From Rhodovulum sp. (GTDB taxonomy: Bacteria; Pseudomonadota; Alphaproteobacteria; Rhodobacterales; Rhodobacteraceae): a DNA stretch of 64,000 nt. Location: NCBI GenBank assembly GCA_020637615.1, contig JACKKC010000017.1, forward strand, positions 7,091 to 71,090, in the 5' to 3' direction. The notes under the pieces are model-generated. The model was not told the DNA's origin, did not search any database, and worked only from the letters and a program-made list of their open reading frames with translations. The position numbers and the translations under genes were made by a program. Each line of letters opens with the position of its first letter. Within the stretch, counting starts at the first letter, position 1. Of the stretch, positions 41,473 through 50,892 are shown piece by piece.

Positions 41473-42336
41473 TCACATCCGCAGCGCCCTGCGGCGGGCG
41501 CGGGTCTCGCGGAACCAGATCACGAGGCCCGAGGCGACGATGATGGCCGCGCCGGCGAGCATGGCGCCGTCGGGCATGTCGCCGAAGACCATCCAGCCGA
41601 AGAGGATCCCCCAGAAGAGCAGCGTGTACTGGATCGGGGTGATGGTCGCGGCGTCGGCGAGCTTGAGCGATCGCGCGATCGCGAGATGCCCGCCCATGGC
41701 GACGATGCCGAGCAGCGCCAGCAGCCCGAGATCCTGCGGCGGCGTCGGGACCCAGGCGAAGGGCGCGGCGACCAGGCCGGCCAGGGCCGCGCCGAGGGTC
41801 TGGAAGAACACGAGCGCCGTGTCCGGGGTGGCGCGGAGGGCGCGGGCCGAGAGCACCATGGTCGCATAGGCGAGGCTGCCGGCCAGCGAGACCGCCACCG
41901 CCGGCGCGATGCCCCCGCCCGGCCGCAGCGCCACCAGCACGCCGAGAAAGCCGAGCAGGATCGCGCCCCAGCGCCAGGGGCCGACGCTTTCGCCGAGCGC
42001 CCAGGGCGAGAGCGCGGCGACATAGATCGGCGCCGCCAGCCAGTAGGTCAGCACGTCCGCGAGCGGCAGCACGGCGACGGCGAAATAGAAGCACATGACC
42101 TCGGCGGTCGAGGCGGTGACGCGCACGAGTTGCAGGCCCGGCCGGTGGATCGGCAGGAGCGGGATGCGGTTCCGCCAGAGCATCAGCGCGAGGATCGCCA
42201 GCGCCGAGAGCGAGCGCAGCAGGATCACCTGGCCGACCGAATAGGTCGCGACGAGCCATTTCCCGAGCGTGTCGTTGAGCGCGAAGAGCAGCATGCCGAG
42301 CAGCGCCAGCAGGATGCCGAGGCGCTGCGGCGTCAC
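41473..42336 (-). CDS. EamA-family DMT transporter
   Basis: A 287-aa inner-membrane protein with ten hydrophobic segments in two EamA repeats, the RhaT/RarD-like drug/metabolite transporter layout. GKWLVATYSVGQVILLRSLS and the second-half PIQYTLLFWGILFGWMVFGD are typical. Exporter substrate unknown. The start is a GTG at 42336; an ATG 15 codons in is an alternative. Another member is at 61110-62015. Confidence 0.85.
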   Translation of the reverse strand: MTPQRLGILLALLGMLLFALNDTLGKWLVATYSVGQVILLRSLSALAILALMLWRNRIPLLPIHRPGLQLVRVTASTAEVMCFYFAVAVLPLADVLTYWLAAPIYVAALSPWALGESVGPWRWGAILLGFLGVLVALRPGGGIAPAVAVSLAGSLAYATMVLSARALRATPDTALVFFQTLGAALAGLVAAPFAWVPTPPQDLGLLALLGIVAMGGHLAIARSLKLADAATITPIQYTLLFWGILFGWMVFGDMPDGAMLAGAAIIVASGLVIWFRETRARRRALRM

Positions 42337-42387
42337 CGCCGGCTTCCGGAGCGGGAGGGCTCTACGGGATTATGCCCGCCAAGGCGG

Positions 42388-43791
42388 TCAGACATGCAGG
42401 GCGCCGGGGTTCATCCTGCCGTCCGGATCGAGGGTCGATTTCAGCCCGCGCAGCATGGTGCGGGCGGGCTCGTGCAGGCGCGCGTCGAAATCGGCGCGCT
42501 TCAGCCGGCCGATGCCGTGCTCGGCGCTGATGCTGCCGCCATGCCGGTCGACGCAGGCATTCAGGACCGCCTTGGCATGGGCGAGGGTCTCGTCGGCAGG
42601 CGCGGCACCGGCGCCGGTCGGGGGGAATACATTGAGATGCACGTTGCCGTCGCCGAAATGGCCGTAGGCGATGGCGCGGGCGCCCGGCACGGCCGCCTCG
42701 ATCTCCGCGCAGGCCTCGCGCACGAAGCGCGGCAGGGCCGAGAGGCGGACCGAGACATCGCTGCCCAGGGAGCGGCCCATGCGCGCCTGGCCCTCGTTGA
42801 CCGACTCGCGCAGCGCCCAGATCCGCTGCGCCTGCGTCTCGCTCGTGGCGAGGATCCCGTCCTCGACGAGACCCGCCTCGGCGGCCTCGGCGAGAAAGCC
42901 CTCGAGTAGCGCCTGGAGGTCGACCGGGCCGGGGGCGGCGAGTTCGATCAGCGCATAGACCGCCGCCGGCGTCGGGAGTTCCGGCGCGCCGGGCTGGGCG
43001 GCGACGGCGATCTGCATGGCGGGCGGCATCATGAATTCGAAGGCCGAGAGCAGGTCCGAGCAGGCGCGCCGCGCCAGGTGGAAGGTGCGCATCGTCGCCT
43101 CGAGGTCGGGCAGGCCGATCAGCGCGCTGGCGCGCGTGCGCGGGCGCGGCACGAGCCGCAGCGCGGCGGCGGTCACGATGCCGAAGGTGCCCTCGGCGCC
43201 GATGAAGAGCTGCTTGAGGTCCGGCCCGGTGTTGTTCTTGCGCAGGGTACGCAGCCCGTCCCAGAGGCTGCCGTCGGCGAGCACGACCTCGAGCCCGAGC
43301 ACCTGGTCGCGCATCATGCCGTAGCGCAGCACGTTGATGCCCCCGGCATTGGTGGAGACGACGCCGCCGATCTGGCTGGTGCCCTGGGCGCCGATCGAGA
43401 GCGGCAGGAAGAGATCGTGCTCGGCCACCGCGTCCTTGACCGTCTGCAGGATGCAGCCCGCCTCGACGACGGCAGAGTAATCGTCGGGCTCGATGGCGCG
43501 GATGCGGTCGAGCCGCCCGAGGCAGAGCGCCACGTGGCGCTTCGGATCCTGGGGCAGGGCGCCGCCGACCAGGCCGGTATTGCCGCCCTGCGGCACGATG
43601 CCGAGCCCGAGCCGGCCGCAGGCGCGCACCATGGCGCGGACCTCCTCGGTCTGGCGGGGGCGCAGGACCGCGAGTGCGGCGCCGGTCCCGGTATGGAACC
43701 AGCCGGTGAGGAAGGGCGCCATGTCCTCGGGGTCGGTCAGCACCGAGCCGGGTCCGAATTCGGCGACGAGCGCCCGCTCCGATCCTTCCAT
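42388..43791 (-). CDS. FAD-binding oxidoreductase of the GlcD/D-lactate dehydrogenase type
   Basis: A 467-aa flavoprotein. The PCMH FAD-binding domain has IVPQGGNTGLVGGALPQ and IGGVVSTNAGGINVLRYGMM; the C-terminal FAD-oxidase domain has YGHFGDGNVHLNVFPP and SAEHGIGRLKRADF with the substrate histidines. Relatives oxidise D-2-hydroxyglutarate, D-lactate or glycolate and pass electrons to the quinone pool or ETF. The ATG at 43791 is chosen over the longer frame, which is arginine-rich. Confidence 0.88.
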   Translation of the reverse strand: MEGSERALVAEFGPGSVLTDPEDMAPFLTGWFHTGTGAALAVLRPRQTEEVRAMVRACGRLGLGIVPQGGNTGLVGGALPQDPKRHVALCLGRLDRIRAIEPDDYSAVVEAGCILQTVKDAVAEHDLFLPLSIGAQGTSQIGGVVSTNAGGINVLRYGMMRDQVLGLEVVLADGSLWDGLRTLRKNNTGPDLKQLFIGAEGTFGIVTAAALRLVPRPRTRASALIGLPDLEATMRTFHLARRACSDLLSAFEFMMPPAMQIAVAAQPGAPELPTPAAVYALIELAAPGPVDLQALLEGFLAEAAEAGLVEDGILATSETQAQRIWALRESVNEGQARMGRSLGSDVSVRLSALPRFVREACAEIEAAVPGARAIAYGHFGDGNVHLNVFPPTGAGAAPADETLAHAKAVLNACVDRHGGSISAEHGIGRLKRADFDARLHEPARTMLRGLKSTLDPDGRMNPGALHV

Positions 43792-43892
43792 CACGCCCTC
43801 CCGGCCGCCCCTGGCGCTCCTGCCTAGCGGAGGGTCGATTGCCCGGCAAGGCTCGCCCATGCTAGCCGTGGCGGGAAATCGGGGAGGGGCCC

Positions 43893-44864
43893 ATGCATGT
43901 CCTGATCATCGGCGCGGCGGGAATGATCGGTGCCAAGCTCGCGGCGTCGCTGGCCGGCGATGCCGCGGCCGGGGTGGAGCGGCTGACCCTGCTCGACGTG
44001 GTGCCGCCGAAGGCGCCGGCGGCGGCAGGCTGCGCGGTCGAGACGGCGCGCCTCGACCTCGGCGACGCCGCGGCGGTGGCGGCGGCGGTCGCGGCGCGAC
44101 CGGATGTGATCTTCCATCTCGCGGCCATCGTCTCGGGCGAGGCCGAGGCGGATTTCGAGAAGGGCTACCGGATCAACTTCGACGGGACCCGCAATCTCTT
44201 CGAGGCGGTCCGGATGCTGCCCGGCTACCGGCCGCGCCTGGTCTTCACCTCGTCGATCGCCGTCTTCGGCGCGCCCTTTCCCGAGACGATCCCGGACGAG
44301 TACCACGCGACGCCGCTCACGAGCTACGGCACCCAGAAGGCGATGGGCGAGCTCCTGCTCTCCGATTATTCCCGGCGCGGGTTCTTCGACGGGATCGGCA
44401 TCCGGCTGCCCACGATCTGCGTGCGCCCGGGGGCGCCGAACAAGGCCGCCTCGGGGTTCTTCTCCAACATCCTGCGCGAGCCGCTCGTCGGCAGGGAGGC
44501 GGTGCTGCCGGTCGAGGAGAGCGTGCGGCACTGGCATGCGAGCCCGCGCGCGGCCGTGGGCTTCCTGCGCCATGCGATGACGCTCGACCTCGAAACGGTC
44601 GGGCCGCGGCGCAACCTGACCATGCCCGGCGTCTCCGCGACGGTGGGCGAAGAGATCGAGGCGCTGCGCCGGGTGGCCGGGGACGGGGCGGTGGCGCTGA
44701 TCCGCCGCGAGCCCGACCCGGTGGTCGCGCGCATCGTCGCCGGCTGGCCGACGCGCTTCGATGCCCGGCGGGCGCTCGCGCTGGGCTTCGCCGCCGATGC
44801 CTCCTTCGACGCCATCGTCGCGGCGCATGTGGAGGACGAACTCGGCGGCCGCATCGGCGCCTGA
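43893..44864 (+). CDS. denD: NAD-dependent epimerase/dehydratase family protein, D-erythronate dehydrogenase (DenD)-like
   Basis: A 323-aa extended SDR: VLIIGAAGMIGAKLAASLAG binds NAD, FTSSIAVFGAPFPETIPDEY and SYGTQKAMGELLLSDYSRRG contain the catalytic Ser/Tyr/Lys, and GIRLPTICVRPGAPNKAASG is characteristic of the DenD/YeeZ-like group. DenD oxidises D-erythronate to 2-oxo-tetronate. The other four-carbon-acid genes (OtnK, OtnC, OtnI) are not adjacent, so the substrate remains inferred. Divergent from the GlcD-like gene. Confidence 0.82.
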   Translation: MHVLIIGAAGMIGAKLAASLAGDAAAGVERLTLLDVVPPKAPAAAGCAVETARLDLGDAAAVAAAVAARPDVIFHLAAIVSGEAEADFEKGYRINFDGTRNLFEAVRMLPGYRPRLVFTSSIAVFGAPFPETIPDEYHATPLTSYGTQKAMGELLLSDYSRRGFFDGIGIRLPTICVRPGAPNKAASGFFSNILREPLVGREAVLPVEESVRHWHASPRAAVGFLRHAMTLDLETVGPRRNLTMPGVSATVGEEIEALRRVAGDGAVALIRREPDPVVARIVAGWPTRFDARRALALGFAADASFDAIVAAHVEDELGGRIGA

Positions 44865-44956
44865 GCGACGGGACGAATTCATAGAAGACAATGGGTTCGC
44901 TGCCCTGTATGCTTCCCGTTGGTGGCGCGCGGCGCCGGCGGTCGAGGGAGAGGGCC

Positions 44957-46501
44957 ATGCGTTCGGCTTCGATGGAGGCGGCCGGCTGGGTCGTGGCGGC
45001 GGCCCTTCTCGCGGCCGTTCCGGGCATGGCACGCGCCCAGGACGCGGCGACGGACGACGAGGCGGTGCAGGAGGAAGCCGTCAGCGCCGAGGCGGTCGAC
45101 GCGGCCGCGGCGGCGGAGGATCCGCTGCTCGGGGAAGAGGAGCTCGACGACCTCGTCGCCCCGGTCGCGCTCTATCCCGACGCGCTGCTGGCGCAGGTCT
45201 TCGTGGCCTCGACCTATCCGCTCGACCTAGTCAAGGCCGACCGGTTCATCGGCGACAATGCCGAGGTGGACGACAAGGAGCGTGCCGCCCTCGCCGAGGC
45301 CGAGGATTGGGATCCGAGCGTTCAGGTGCTCGCGGCCGGCTTCCCGACCGTGGTGCAGCGCATGGCGGCGGAGATCGACTGGACCGAGCAGCTCGGCGAG
45401 GCGACGCTGACCCAGACCGACGACGTGCTCGATGCGGTGCAGCGCATGCGCACGCTGGCGATGGCGAACGGTTCGCTGACAAGCAACGAGGCGCAGCTCG
45501 TGGAGGTCGAGGACGATCAGGTCAGCATCGCGCCGGCCGATCCGGAGGTCGTCTACGTGCCGAGCTACGAGCCGGCGCAGGCCTTCGCGCCGGCGCCGGT
45601 CGGGACCGCGCCGATGGTGGTCACCGAGGGGACGGGCTTCTCGACCGGGAACGCGCTCGCCACCGGGGCGATCGCCTTCGGCAGCGCGATGATCCTCAGC
45701 GAGATCTTCGACGACGATGACGACTGGGACGATTACTGGCGGGGCCCGCCAGTCGTCGACTGGGACAACGACGCCTTCTATCCGCGGCCGGGCATCAACG
45801 TCGACGGCGACGTCAACATCGACCGCGACCGCATCACCAACGTCGACCTCGGCGACCGCACGAACCGGATCGACCGGGACCGGGTGAACATCGATCGCGA
45901 CAGGATCGGCGACATCGACCGCGACAACATCGCGCTCGACAACGACGGGCGCTGGAAGCCCGACGAGCGGCGCAAGCGCGAGGCCCGCGACAAGATCGCC
46001 GCGCGCGAGCCGGGCAGGGCGACGCCGAAGCAGAAGCGGGACGCCGAGAAGCTGAAGGGCCGCGGCGGCCAGGCCGCTTCCGTGGACACGAGCGGCGCGC
46101 GCGAGAAGCTGAAGGCGTCGCAGGCGAAACGCCCGCCGGGCAAGAAGCCCGCGGCCGACGTCTCGGCGCTCAAGCCGAAGGCTGAGGGCAAGAAGCGGAC
46201 CAAGCAGGCGGCCGACCGGGGGGCGGCGAGTGCGGCGAAATCGAAGCTGCCGGCGAATTCCAAGGCGAAGCAGGCGGCCGGCAAGAAGCCGAAGCCGGCG
46301 GCCAAGCCGAAGCGCCCGGCCGCGAAGAAGACGGCCGCCGCCCGGCCCGGCGGAACGGCCAAGGCGAAGCAGGCGAAGCGGCCCGCAGCCAAGAAATCGC
46401 CGAAGAAATCCTCGGCGCTCAAGCAGCGCTCCGGCGGCGGCAAGGCGAAGGCGGCTTCCAAGCGCGGCGGAAAGAGCCACGCCAAGCGGAAAAGGCGGTG
46501 A
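44957..46501 (+). CDS. DUF3300 domain protein with Asp/Arg repeats and Lys/Ala-rich tail
   Basis: A 514-aa exported protein. Signal peptide ends at MARAQD (about residue 27). DUF3300 covers residues 60-200: VAPVALYPDALLAQVFVAST, WDPSVQVLAAGFPTVVQRMA and PEVVYVPSYEP. Then come short D-R-D repeats (VNIDRDRITNVDLGD, RDRVNIDRDRIGDIDRDNI), and a 150-residue tail of lysine, alanine and proline resembling histone H1/AlgP tails. Its role is unknown. It is four bases or less from the next gene. Confidence 0.82.
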   Translation: MRSASMEAAGWVVAAALLAAVPGMARAQDAATDDEAVQEEAVSAEAVDAAAAAEDPLLGEEELDDLVAPVALYPDALLAQVFVASTYPLDLVKADRFIGDNAEVDDKERAALAEAEDWDPSVQVLAAGFPTVVQRMAAEIDWTEQLGEATLTQTDDVLDAVQRMRTLAMANGSLTSNEAQLVEVEDDQVSIAPADPEVVYVPSYEPAQAFAPAPVGTAPMVVTEGTGFSTGNALATGAIAFGSAMILSEIFDDDDDWDDYWRGPPVVDWDNDAFYPRPGINVDGDVNIDRDRITNVDLGDRTNRIDRDRVNIDRDRIGDIDRDNIALDNDGRWKPDERRKREARDKIAAREPGRATPKQKRDAEKLKGRGGQAASVDTSGAREKLKASQAKRPPGKKPAADVSALKPKAEGKKRTKQAADRGAASAAKSKLPANSKAKQAAGKKPKPAAKPKRPAAKKTAAARPGGTAKAKQAKRPAAKKSPKKSSALKQRSGGGKAKAASKRGGKSHAKRKRR

Positions 46502-46530
46502 AACGGATGTCCGAGAAAGGCGCTTCGACC

Positions 46531-47478
46531 ATGACCCATCCGACCCTGAGGCGCGCCCTGCGTGGCCCGCATCTCGCGGCGCTGCTGCTCGGGGCCGCGA
46601 CGCTGGCGCTGCCGCGCGCGGCCGCCGCCGAGGCCCTGATCTTCGAGACGCCCGAGGCGGCGGTTTCGGCCCTGATCGCGACGCTGGAGGCGGCGGACCG
46701 GGACGAACTGATCGCGATCTTCGGGCCGGAGAGCGAGGACGTGATCCTGACGGGAAACGACGCCGAGGACCGGGAGGTCTGGAGCGAGTTCCTCGGCAAC
46801 CAGCGCGCCATGAGCCGGATCGTCGTCGACGGCGCCACGGCGACGCTGGAGGTCGGCCGCACGCTCTGGCCCTTCCCGATCCCGCTCGTCGAGACCGAGG
46901 CCGGCTGGCAGTTCGACGCCGAGGCCGGGCGCGAGGAGGTGCTGCTGCGCCGGATCGGCCAGAACGAGCTCGACGTGATCGACCTGATGGCGGGCTACGT
47001 CCGGGCACAGGCCGCCTACCGCGCTTCGGATCCTGACGACGACGGTTTGCGGACCTTCGCCGCCGGCATCCTCAGCACGCCCGGCACCCGGGACGGCCTC
47101 TACTGGCCGCCGGAGCCGGGCGCGCCGGAGAGCCCGGTGGGCGATTTCATGGCGCGCGCCTCGGCGGACGGCTACAGCGTGGGCGAGGAGGATGTCGAGG
47201 CCGATCCCTATCTGGGATATTACTACCGGGTGCTGACCCGCCAGGGACCGGACGCCCCCGGCGGCGCCTTCGATTACATGGTGGACGGGCACATGCTGGC
47301 CGGCCATGCGCTGCTCGCCTATCCGGCCGCCTATGGCGAGACCGGCGTGATGAGCTTCATGGTGGGCGAGAACGGCGTGATCTACGAGGCCGATCTCGGC
47401 GAGGAGACGCTCGAGGTCGCCGGCGCGATCGAGAGCTACGATCCGGGCGAGGCCTGGGCAGTGGTCGAGGCGGAATAG
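46531..47478 (+). CDS. DUF2950 family exported protein
   Basis: A 315-aa protein with signal peptide (RALRGPHLAALLLGAATLAL, then AAAA-E) and the DUF2950 body: FETPEAAVSALIATLEAADR, LFPIPLVE-like GWQFDAEAGREEVLLRRIGQ, GDFMARASADGYSVG and GYYYRVLTRQGPDAPGGAFD. Function unknown, but DUF3300 and DUF2950 genes are usually adjacent, as here. The start is uncertain: a GTG at 46498 overlaps the DUF3300 stop, with ATGs at 46507 and 46531; the last gives the most compact signal peptide. It converges on the histidine-kinase gene with a 43-base overlap. Confidence 0.85.
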   Translation: MTHPTLRRALRGPHLAALLLGAATLALPRAAAAEALIFETPEAAVSALIATLEAADRDELIAIFGPESEDVILTGNDAEDREVWSEFLGNQRAMSRIVVDGATATLEVGRTLWPFPIPLVETEAGWQFDAEAGREEVLLRRIGQNELDVIDLMAGYVRAQAAYRASDPDDDGLRTFAAGILSTPGTRDGLYWPPEPGAPESPVGDFMARASADGYSVGEEDVEADPYLGYYYRVLTRQGPDAPGGAFDYMVDGHMLAGHALLAYPAAYGETGVMSFMVGENGVIYEADLGEETLEVAGAIESYDPGEAWAVVEAE

Positions 47479-49904
47479 CCCTCGAGCGCGCGGCCGATCG
47501 CCTCGAAGAGCGCGGTCATCGAAACCGGCTTGGTGAGGTAGTCGTCGATCCCTGCCGCAAGGAACCGCTCGCGGTCGCCGGGCTCGGCATTGGCGGTCAG
47601 CGCGATGATCGGCAAGCGGGATGCGGGGCCTTCCAGGGCGCGGATCCGGCGGGTGGCCTCGATGCCGTCGAGCACCGGCATCTGGATGTCCATGAGCACG
47701 AGGTCGTAGTGGCGCGCCTGGACCGCCGCCACGGCCCCCGCGCCGTTCGGGGTCAGATGCGCGTCGTGCCCGGCCATCTCCAGATAGGCGAGCAGCACCT
47801 TCTGGTTGGTCGCATTGTCCTCGGCGACGAGGATGCGCGCGCTCCGGCGGCCAGCGGCCGGACGGGGAACGATCCGCGGCTCCTGCGGCTCGGCGACGGC
47901 TTCGGGCGAGGCGGCCGGCGGCGCGGGGATCCGGAAGCGGAAGGTGCTGCCGAGGCCCTCGACGCTGTCGACCGAGATCTCGCCGCCCATCAGTTCCACG
48001 AGCTGCTTGCAGATGGCGAGGCCGAGCCCGGTACCGCCGCGCTTGCCTGATTCGAGCTGCGCGAAGCGGGTGAAGAGCTCGGCGCGGGTGGATTCGGGAA
48101 TGCCGATGCCGGTGTCGCGGACCGCGACCGAGAGGGTGCCGCCGTCGCGCGCGTCGAAGCCGAGGCGCAGCTCGACGCTGCCCGCATCGGTGAACTTCAG
48201 CGCATTGCCCACCAGATTGGTCAGGATCTGGCGCAGGCGGGTCGAATCGCCGCACACCCATTCGGGCACGTCGCCGTCGAGGCTCATGAAGAGCCTGAGC
48301 CCGCGTTCCTCGGCCACCGCCGACATCAGGATGACCACGTCGCGGGCGATCTGCGAGGGGTTGATCGCGGCGGCCTCCAGCGTGACGCGGTCCGCCTCGA
48401 GCTTGGAGAGGTCGAGCACGTCGTTGAGCAGCGAGAGCAGGTGCTCGGCCGATTTGCGCGCCACGCTCGTGCGCTCGCGCTGCTGGGTGTCGAGGTCGGA
48501 GCGCAGCAGCAGGTCGAGCATGCCGATCACGCCGTTCATCGGCGTGCGGATCTCGTGGCTCATGGTGGCGAGGAACTGCGACTTGGCCTGAGTGGCGGCC
48601 TCCGCCTCGCGGCGTCTGGCCTCGATCTCGACGCGGTGCTCCACGTCGGCGGTCACGTCCCAGTTCACGCCGATGAGATTGAGCTCGCCGTCGCTGCCGC
48701 GATGGGTCGAGGCGGTCGCCCGGATGTGGCGGATCGCGCCGTCGGGCAGGATGAGGCGGAAATCCGAGCGGTACTTGCCGTCGCCGCCGATGCAGGTGGC
48801 GAATTCGGCCTCGGCGCGGGCGAGGTCCTCGGGATGCAGCCTCGAGCGCCAGTCCGCATAGGTCCGGGGGCGGCCGTCGGCGGGCATGCCGTAGAGCTCG
48901 TCCATCCGCGCGTCCCAGATGAGCTCGCTGGTATCGATGTTGTAGTCCCAGACGCCCACGCGGGAGGCGTCGAGCGCCAGTCCGAGGCGCTGGGAGAGGC
49001 GCTGCAGCTCGTTCTTGCGGCTCTTGAGCTGCGCCATATGCGCGTGGCGCTCGGCGATCAGGGCACGCGTGCGCAGCATGGGAACGGCGACGAGGCCGAT
49101 CGAGAGCAGCGTGAGCAGCCGGATCGGCCAGACCGCGCCGGGGGTCACGCTCCAGCCCCCGCTCGGCACCGCCGCGAGGGTCCAGGCGCCGCCGGGCATC
49201 GCGACGCTGGTGGTGACCGGGTCGCGTCCCAGGACCTGGGATTCGCCGAAGAGGAGCGCGCGCCCCGGCGCCCCGCCATGCGGCTCGGCTTCGACGAGGG
49301 CGAGATCGAGCTTGCCGGATTGCGCGTCGAGCCCCGCCGCCTCGAAGAGCTGCGCCCGGTCGATCACCGCGACCGCATGGCCGCAGAACTCCTCGCCGCC
49401 CTCGGGCGTCGCGGTCTTGATCGGGGACCAGATCACCAGCGCCGGCGCCTCTCCGAGCGGGATGCTGGCGGTGCCGGATTCGCCGGGCGACGTGTGCTCC
49501 AGCACCTCCTTCAGGCGCGGTGCCAGTCCGCCCGCCTGGGTCCAGACCTGGATCCGGCCATCCTGCCAGGAGGCCGCGAGCGCCCCTATGGCCGCGGTCT
49601 TGCCCTGCAGCGCGCGCGCCACCTCCATGAAGCGCGCCTCGGACATGGCCGGGGTCGCGGAGAGGGTGCCGGCGAGCCGCGCGAGCACGTCGATCTGGTC
49701 GCCGACCGCCTCCTCGAGGTCGGCGCGCAGATCCTCCAGGACGATGTTGGTCCCGGTCCGCTGGATGTGGCGGGCGAGGTCGCGGCTCTTCATCTCGGTG
49801 ACGACGCCCACGACGAGGATCACCGCCACCGCGAGCGCGAGCGGAACGAAGGACGCCGCGGCGGGCTGACCGGCGGGCCTGCGCATTTTCCGGTTCTCGC
49901 TCAT
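47436..49904 (-). CDS. Hybrid sensor histidine kinase/response regulator
   Basis: An 822-aa membrane protein. A transmembrane segment at about residues 20-37 and another near 260 flank a periplasmic CHASE-like sensor domain. A PAS/PAC domain follows (DASRVGVWDYNIDTSELIWD), then HisKA with the phosphoacceptor His450 in SHEIRTPMNGVIGML, HATPase with NLVGNALKF and DTGIGIP, and a C-terminal receiver with Asp739 in LVLMDIQMPVLDG. No HPt domain or partner regulator is adjacent, so the phosphorelay partner is elsewhere. The signal is unknown. Confidence 0.92.
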   Translation of the reverse strand: MSENRKMRRPAGQPAAASFVPLALAVAVILVVGVVTEMKSRDLARHIQRTGTNIVLEDLRADLEEAVGDQIDVLARLAGTLSATPAMSEARFMEVARALQGKTAAIGALAASWQDGRIQVWTQAGGLAPRLKEVLEHTSPGESGTASIPLGEAPALVIWSPIKTATPEGGEEFCGHAVAVIDRAQLFEAAGLDAQSGKLDLALVEAEPHGGAPGRALLFGESQVLGRDPVTTSVAMPGGAWTLAAVPSGGWSVTPGAVWPIRLLTLLSIGLVAVPMLRTRALIAERHAHMAQLKSRKNELQRLSQRLGLALDASRVGVWDYNIDTSELIWDARMDELYGMPADGRPRTYADWRSRLHPEDLARAEAEFATCIGGDGKYRSDFRLILPDGAIRHIRATASTHRGSDGELNLIGVNWDVTADVEHRVEIEARRREAEAATQAKSQFLATMSHEIRTPMNGVIGMLDLLLRSDLDTQQRERTSVARKSAEHLLSLLNDVLDLSKLEADRVTLEAAAINPSQIARDVVILMSAVAEERGLRLFMSLDGDVPEWVCGDSTRLRQILTNLVGNALKFTDAGSVELRLGFDARDGGTLSVAVRDTGIGIPESTRAELFTRFAQLESGKRGGTGLGLAICKQLVELMGGEISVDSVEGLGSTFRFRIPAPPAASPEAVAEPQEPRIVPRPAAGRRSARILVAEDNATNQKVLLAYLEMAGHDAHLTPNGAGAVAAVQARHYDLVLMDIQMPVLDGIEATRRIRALEGPASRLPIIALTANAEPGDRERFLAAGIDDYLTKPVSMTALFEAIGRALEGYSASTTAQASPGS

Positions 49905-50145
49905 CCCTTCCCCGACGTCATCGCTCCGGCCTCAATCCGCTTCGCCTGCCCGGCCTGCGCTCCCAAGAGGCAGCAGCCGCGCCCATCTCTAGATCGACTC
50001 TGTAAAGAAGCGACTTCGCTGCGGCGCGAAACAATCTAAGGTTGTAGGCAAATGCTGTTATCCCGTTCCGGCCGGGAGCGTCAATGGATATTGCCGGTTG
50101 GACGGCGCGGTGTGGCGGCCCGATGACAAGGGGCCGGCGGGGCCG

Positions 50146-50892
50146 TCACTCGGCCCAGCCCGACCCGATCAGCGCCCGTTCCGCCGAGGGGCTGAGGCTC
50201 GGACCGGCCCCGAGCGCGTCGAGGGCGCCGGTCAGGGCGGCATCGGTGGTGCCGGCCGCGGGCAGGTAGCCGCCGAGCGCATCGGCCGGGGTCTCCAGCG
50301 GTTCGGAAACCATCACCGCCACGATCCAGGCCTCCGGTCCGTCGCGGCAGGCTATGCCGCGCGAGAACTGCGCGGAATCGCCGTCGAGCGCCTCGAATTC
50401 CCGGCAGTAGCGTCCCTCGCCGTCGCGGAAGGTCCCGATCATGGTGATCTCGCGCCCGGTCTCCAGCGCCACGGTGTCGCCGCTGGGAACCTCTTCGAGC
50501 ACCGCGTGAAGATCGCCGGCGACCGGCCCGACCTCCCTTTGCCCCGGGCCGGAGGTCCAGGTGCCGATCGACACCCCGATCACGAGCGCGAGCCCCGCCG
50601 CCGCCGCGAGCATTCCCGCCGGCATGAGCCAGCCGCGGAGCGATTCGGGCAGGCGGAAGCCGCTCGGGCGCGGCGCGGGCGCCAGCACCCGGCGGATGCG
50701 CTCGGGAACCGGCTCCGCGAGCGGGGCGGCATAGGCGGCCGCCAGCAGCCGGTTCAGCTCGTTGAGCGCATCGACCTGCCGGCGGTCCTCCTCGCTGTCC
50801 GCGAGATGCATGACCACCCGCGCCGCGTCTTCCGGCTCCAGCGCCCCGTCCACATAGGCGGCGAGCCGCTCCGATCCGCTCAGCGCGCCCAT
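50146..50892 (-). CDS. Transmembrane anti-sigma factor
   Basis: A 248-aa protein. The N-terminal 55 residues (SERLAAYVDGALEPEDAARV) match the anti-sigma domain; a transmembrane helix follows at about residues 90-112 (MPAGMLAAAAGLALVIGVSI), then a periplasmic domain of about 135 residues with two cysteines in REGRYCREFE-type and GIACRDGPEAW contexts. Its start overlaps the sigma gene by 13 bases, the usual coupled order. It would hold the ECF sigma at the membrane until an envelope signal arrives. Confidence 0.85.
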   Translation of the reverse strand: MGALSGSERLAAYVDGALEPEDAARVVMHLADSEEDRRQVDALNELNRLLAAAYAAPLAEPVPERIRRVLAPAPRPSGFRLPESLRGWLMPAGMLAAAAGLALVIGVSIGTWTSGPGQREVGPVAGDLHAVLEEVPSGDTVALETGREITMIGTFRDGEGRYCREFEALDGDSAQFSRGIACRDGPEAWIVAVMVSEPLETPADALGGYLPAAGTTDAALTGALDALGAGPSLSPSAERALIGSGWAE

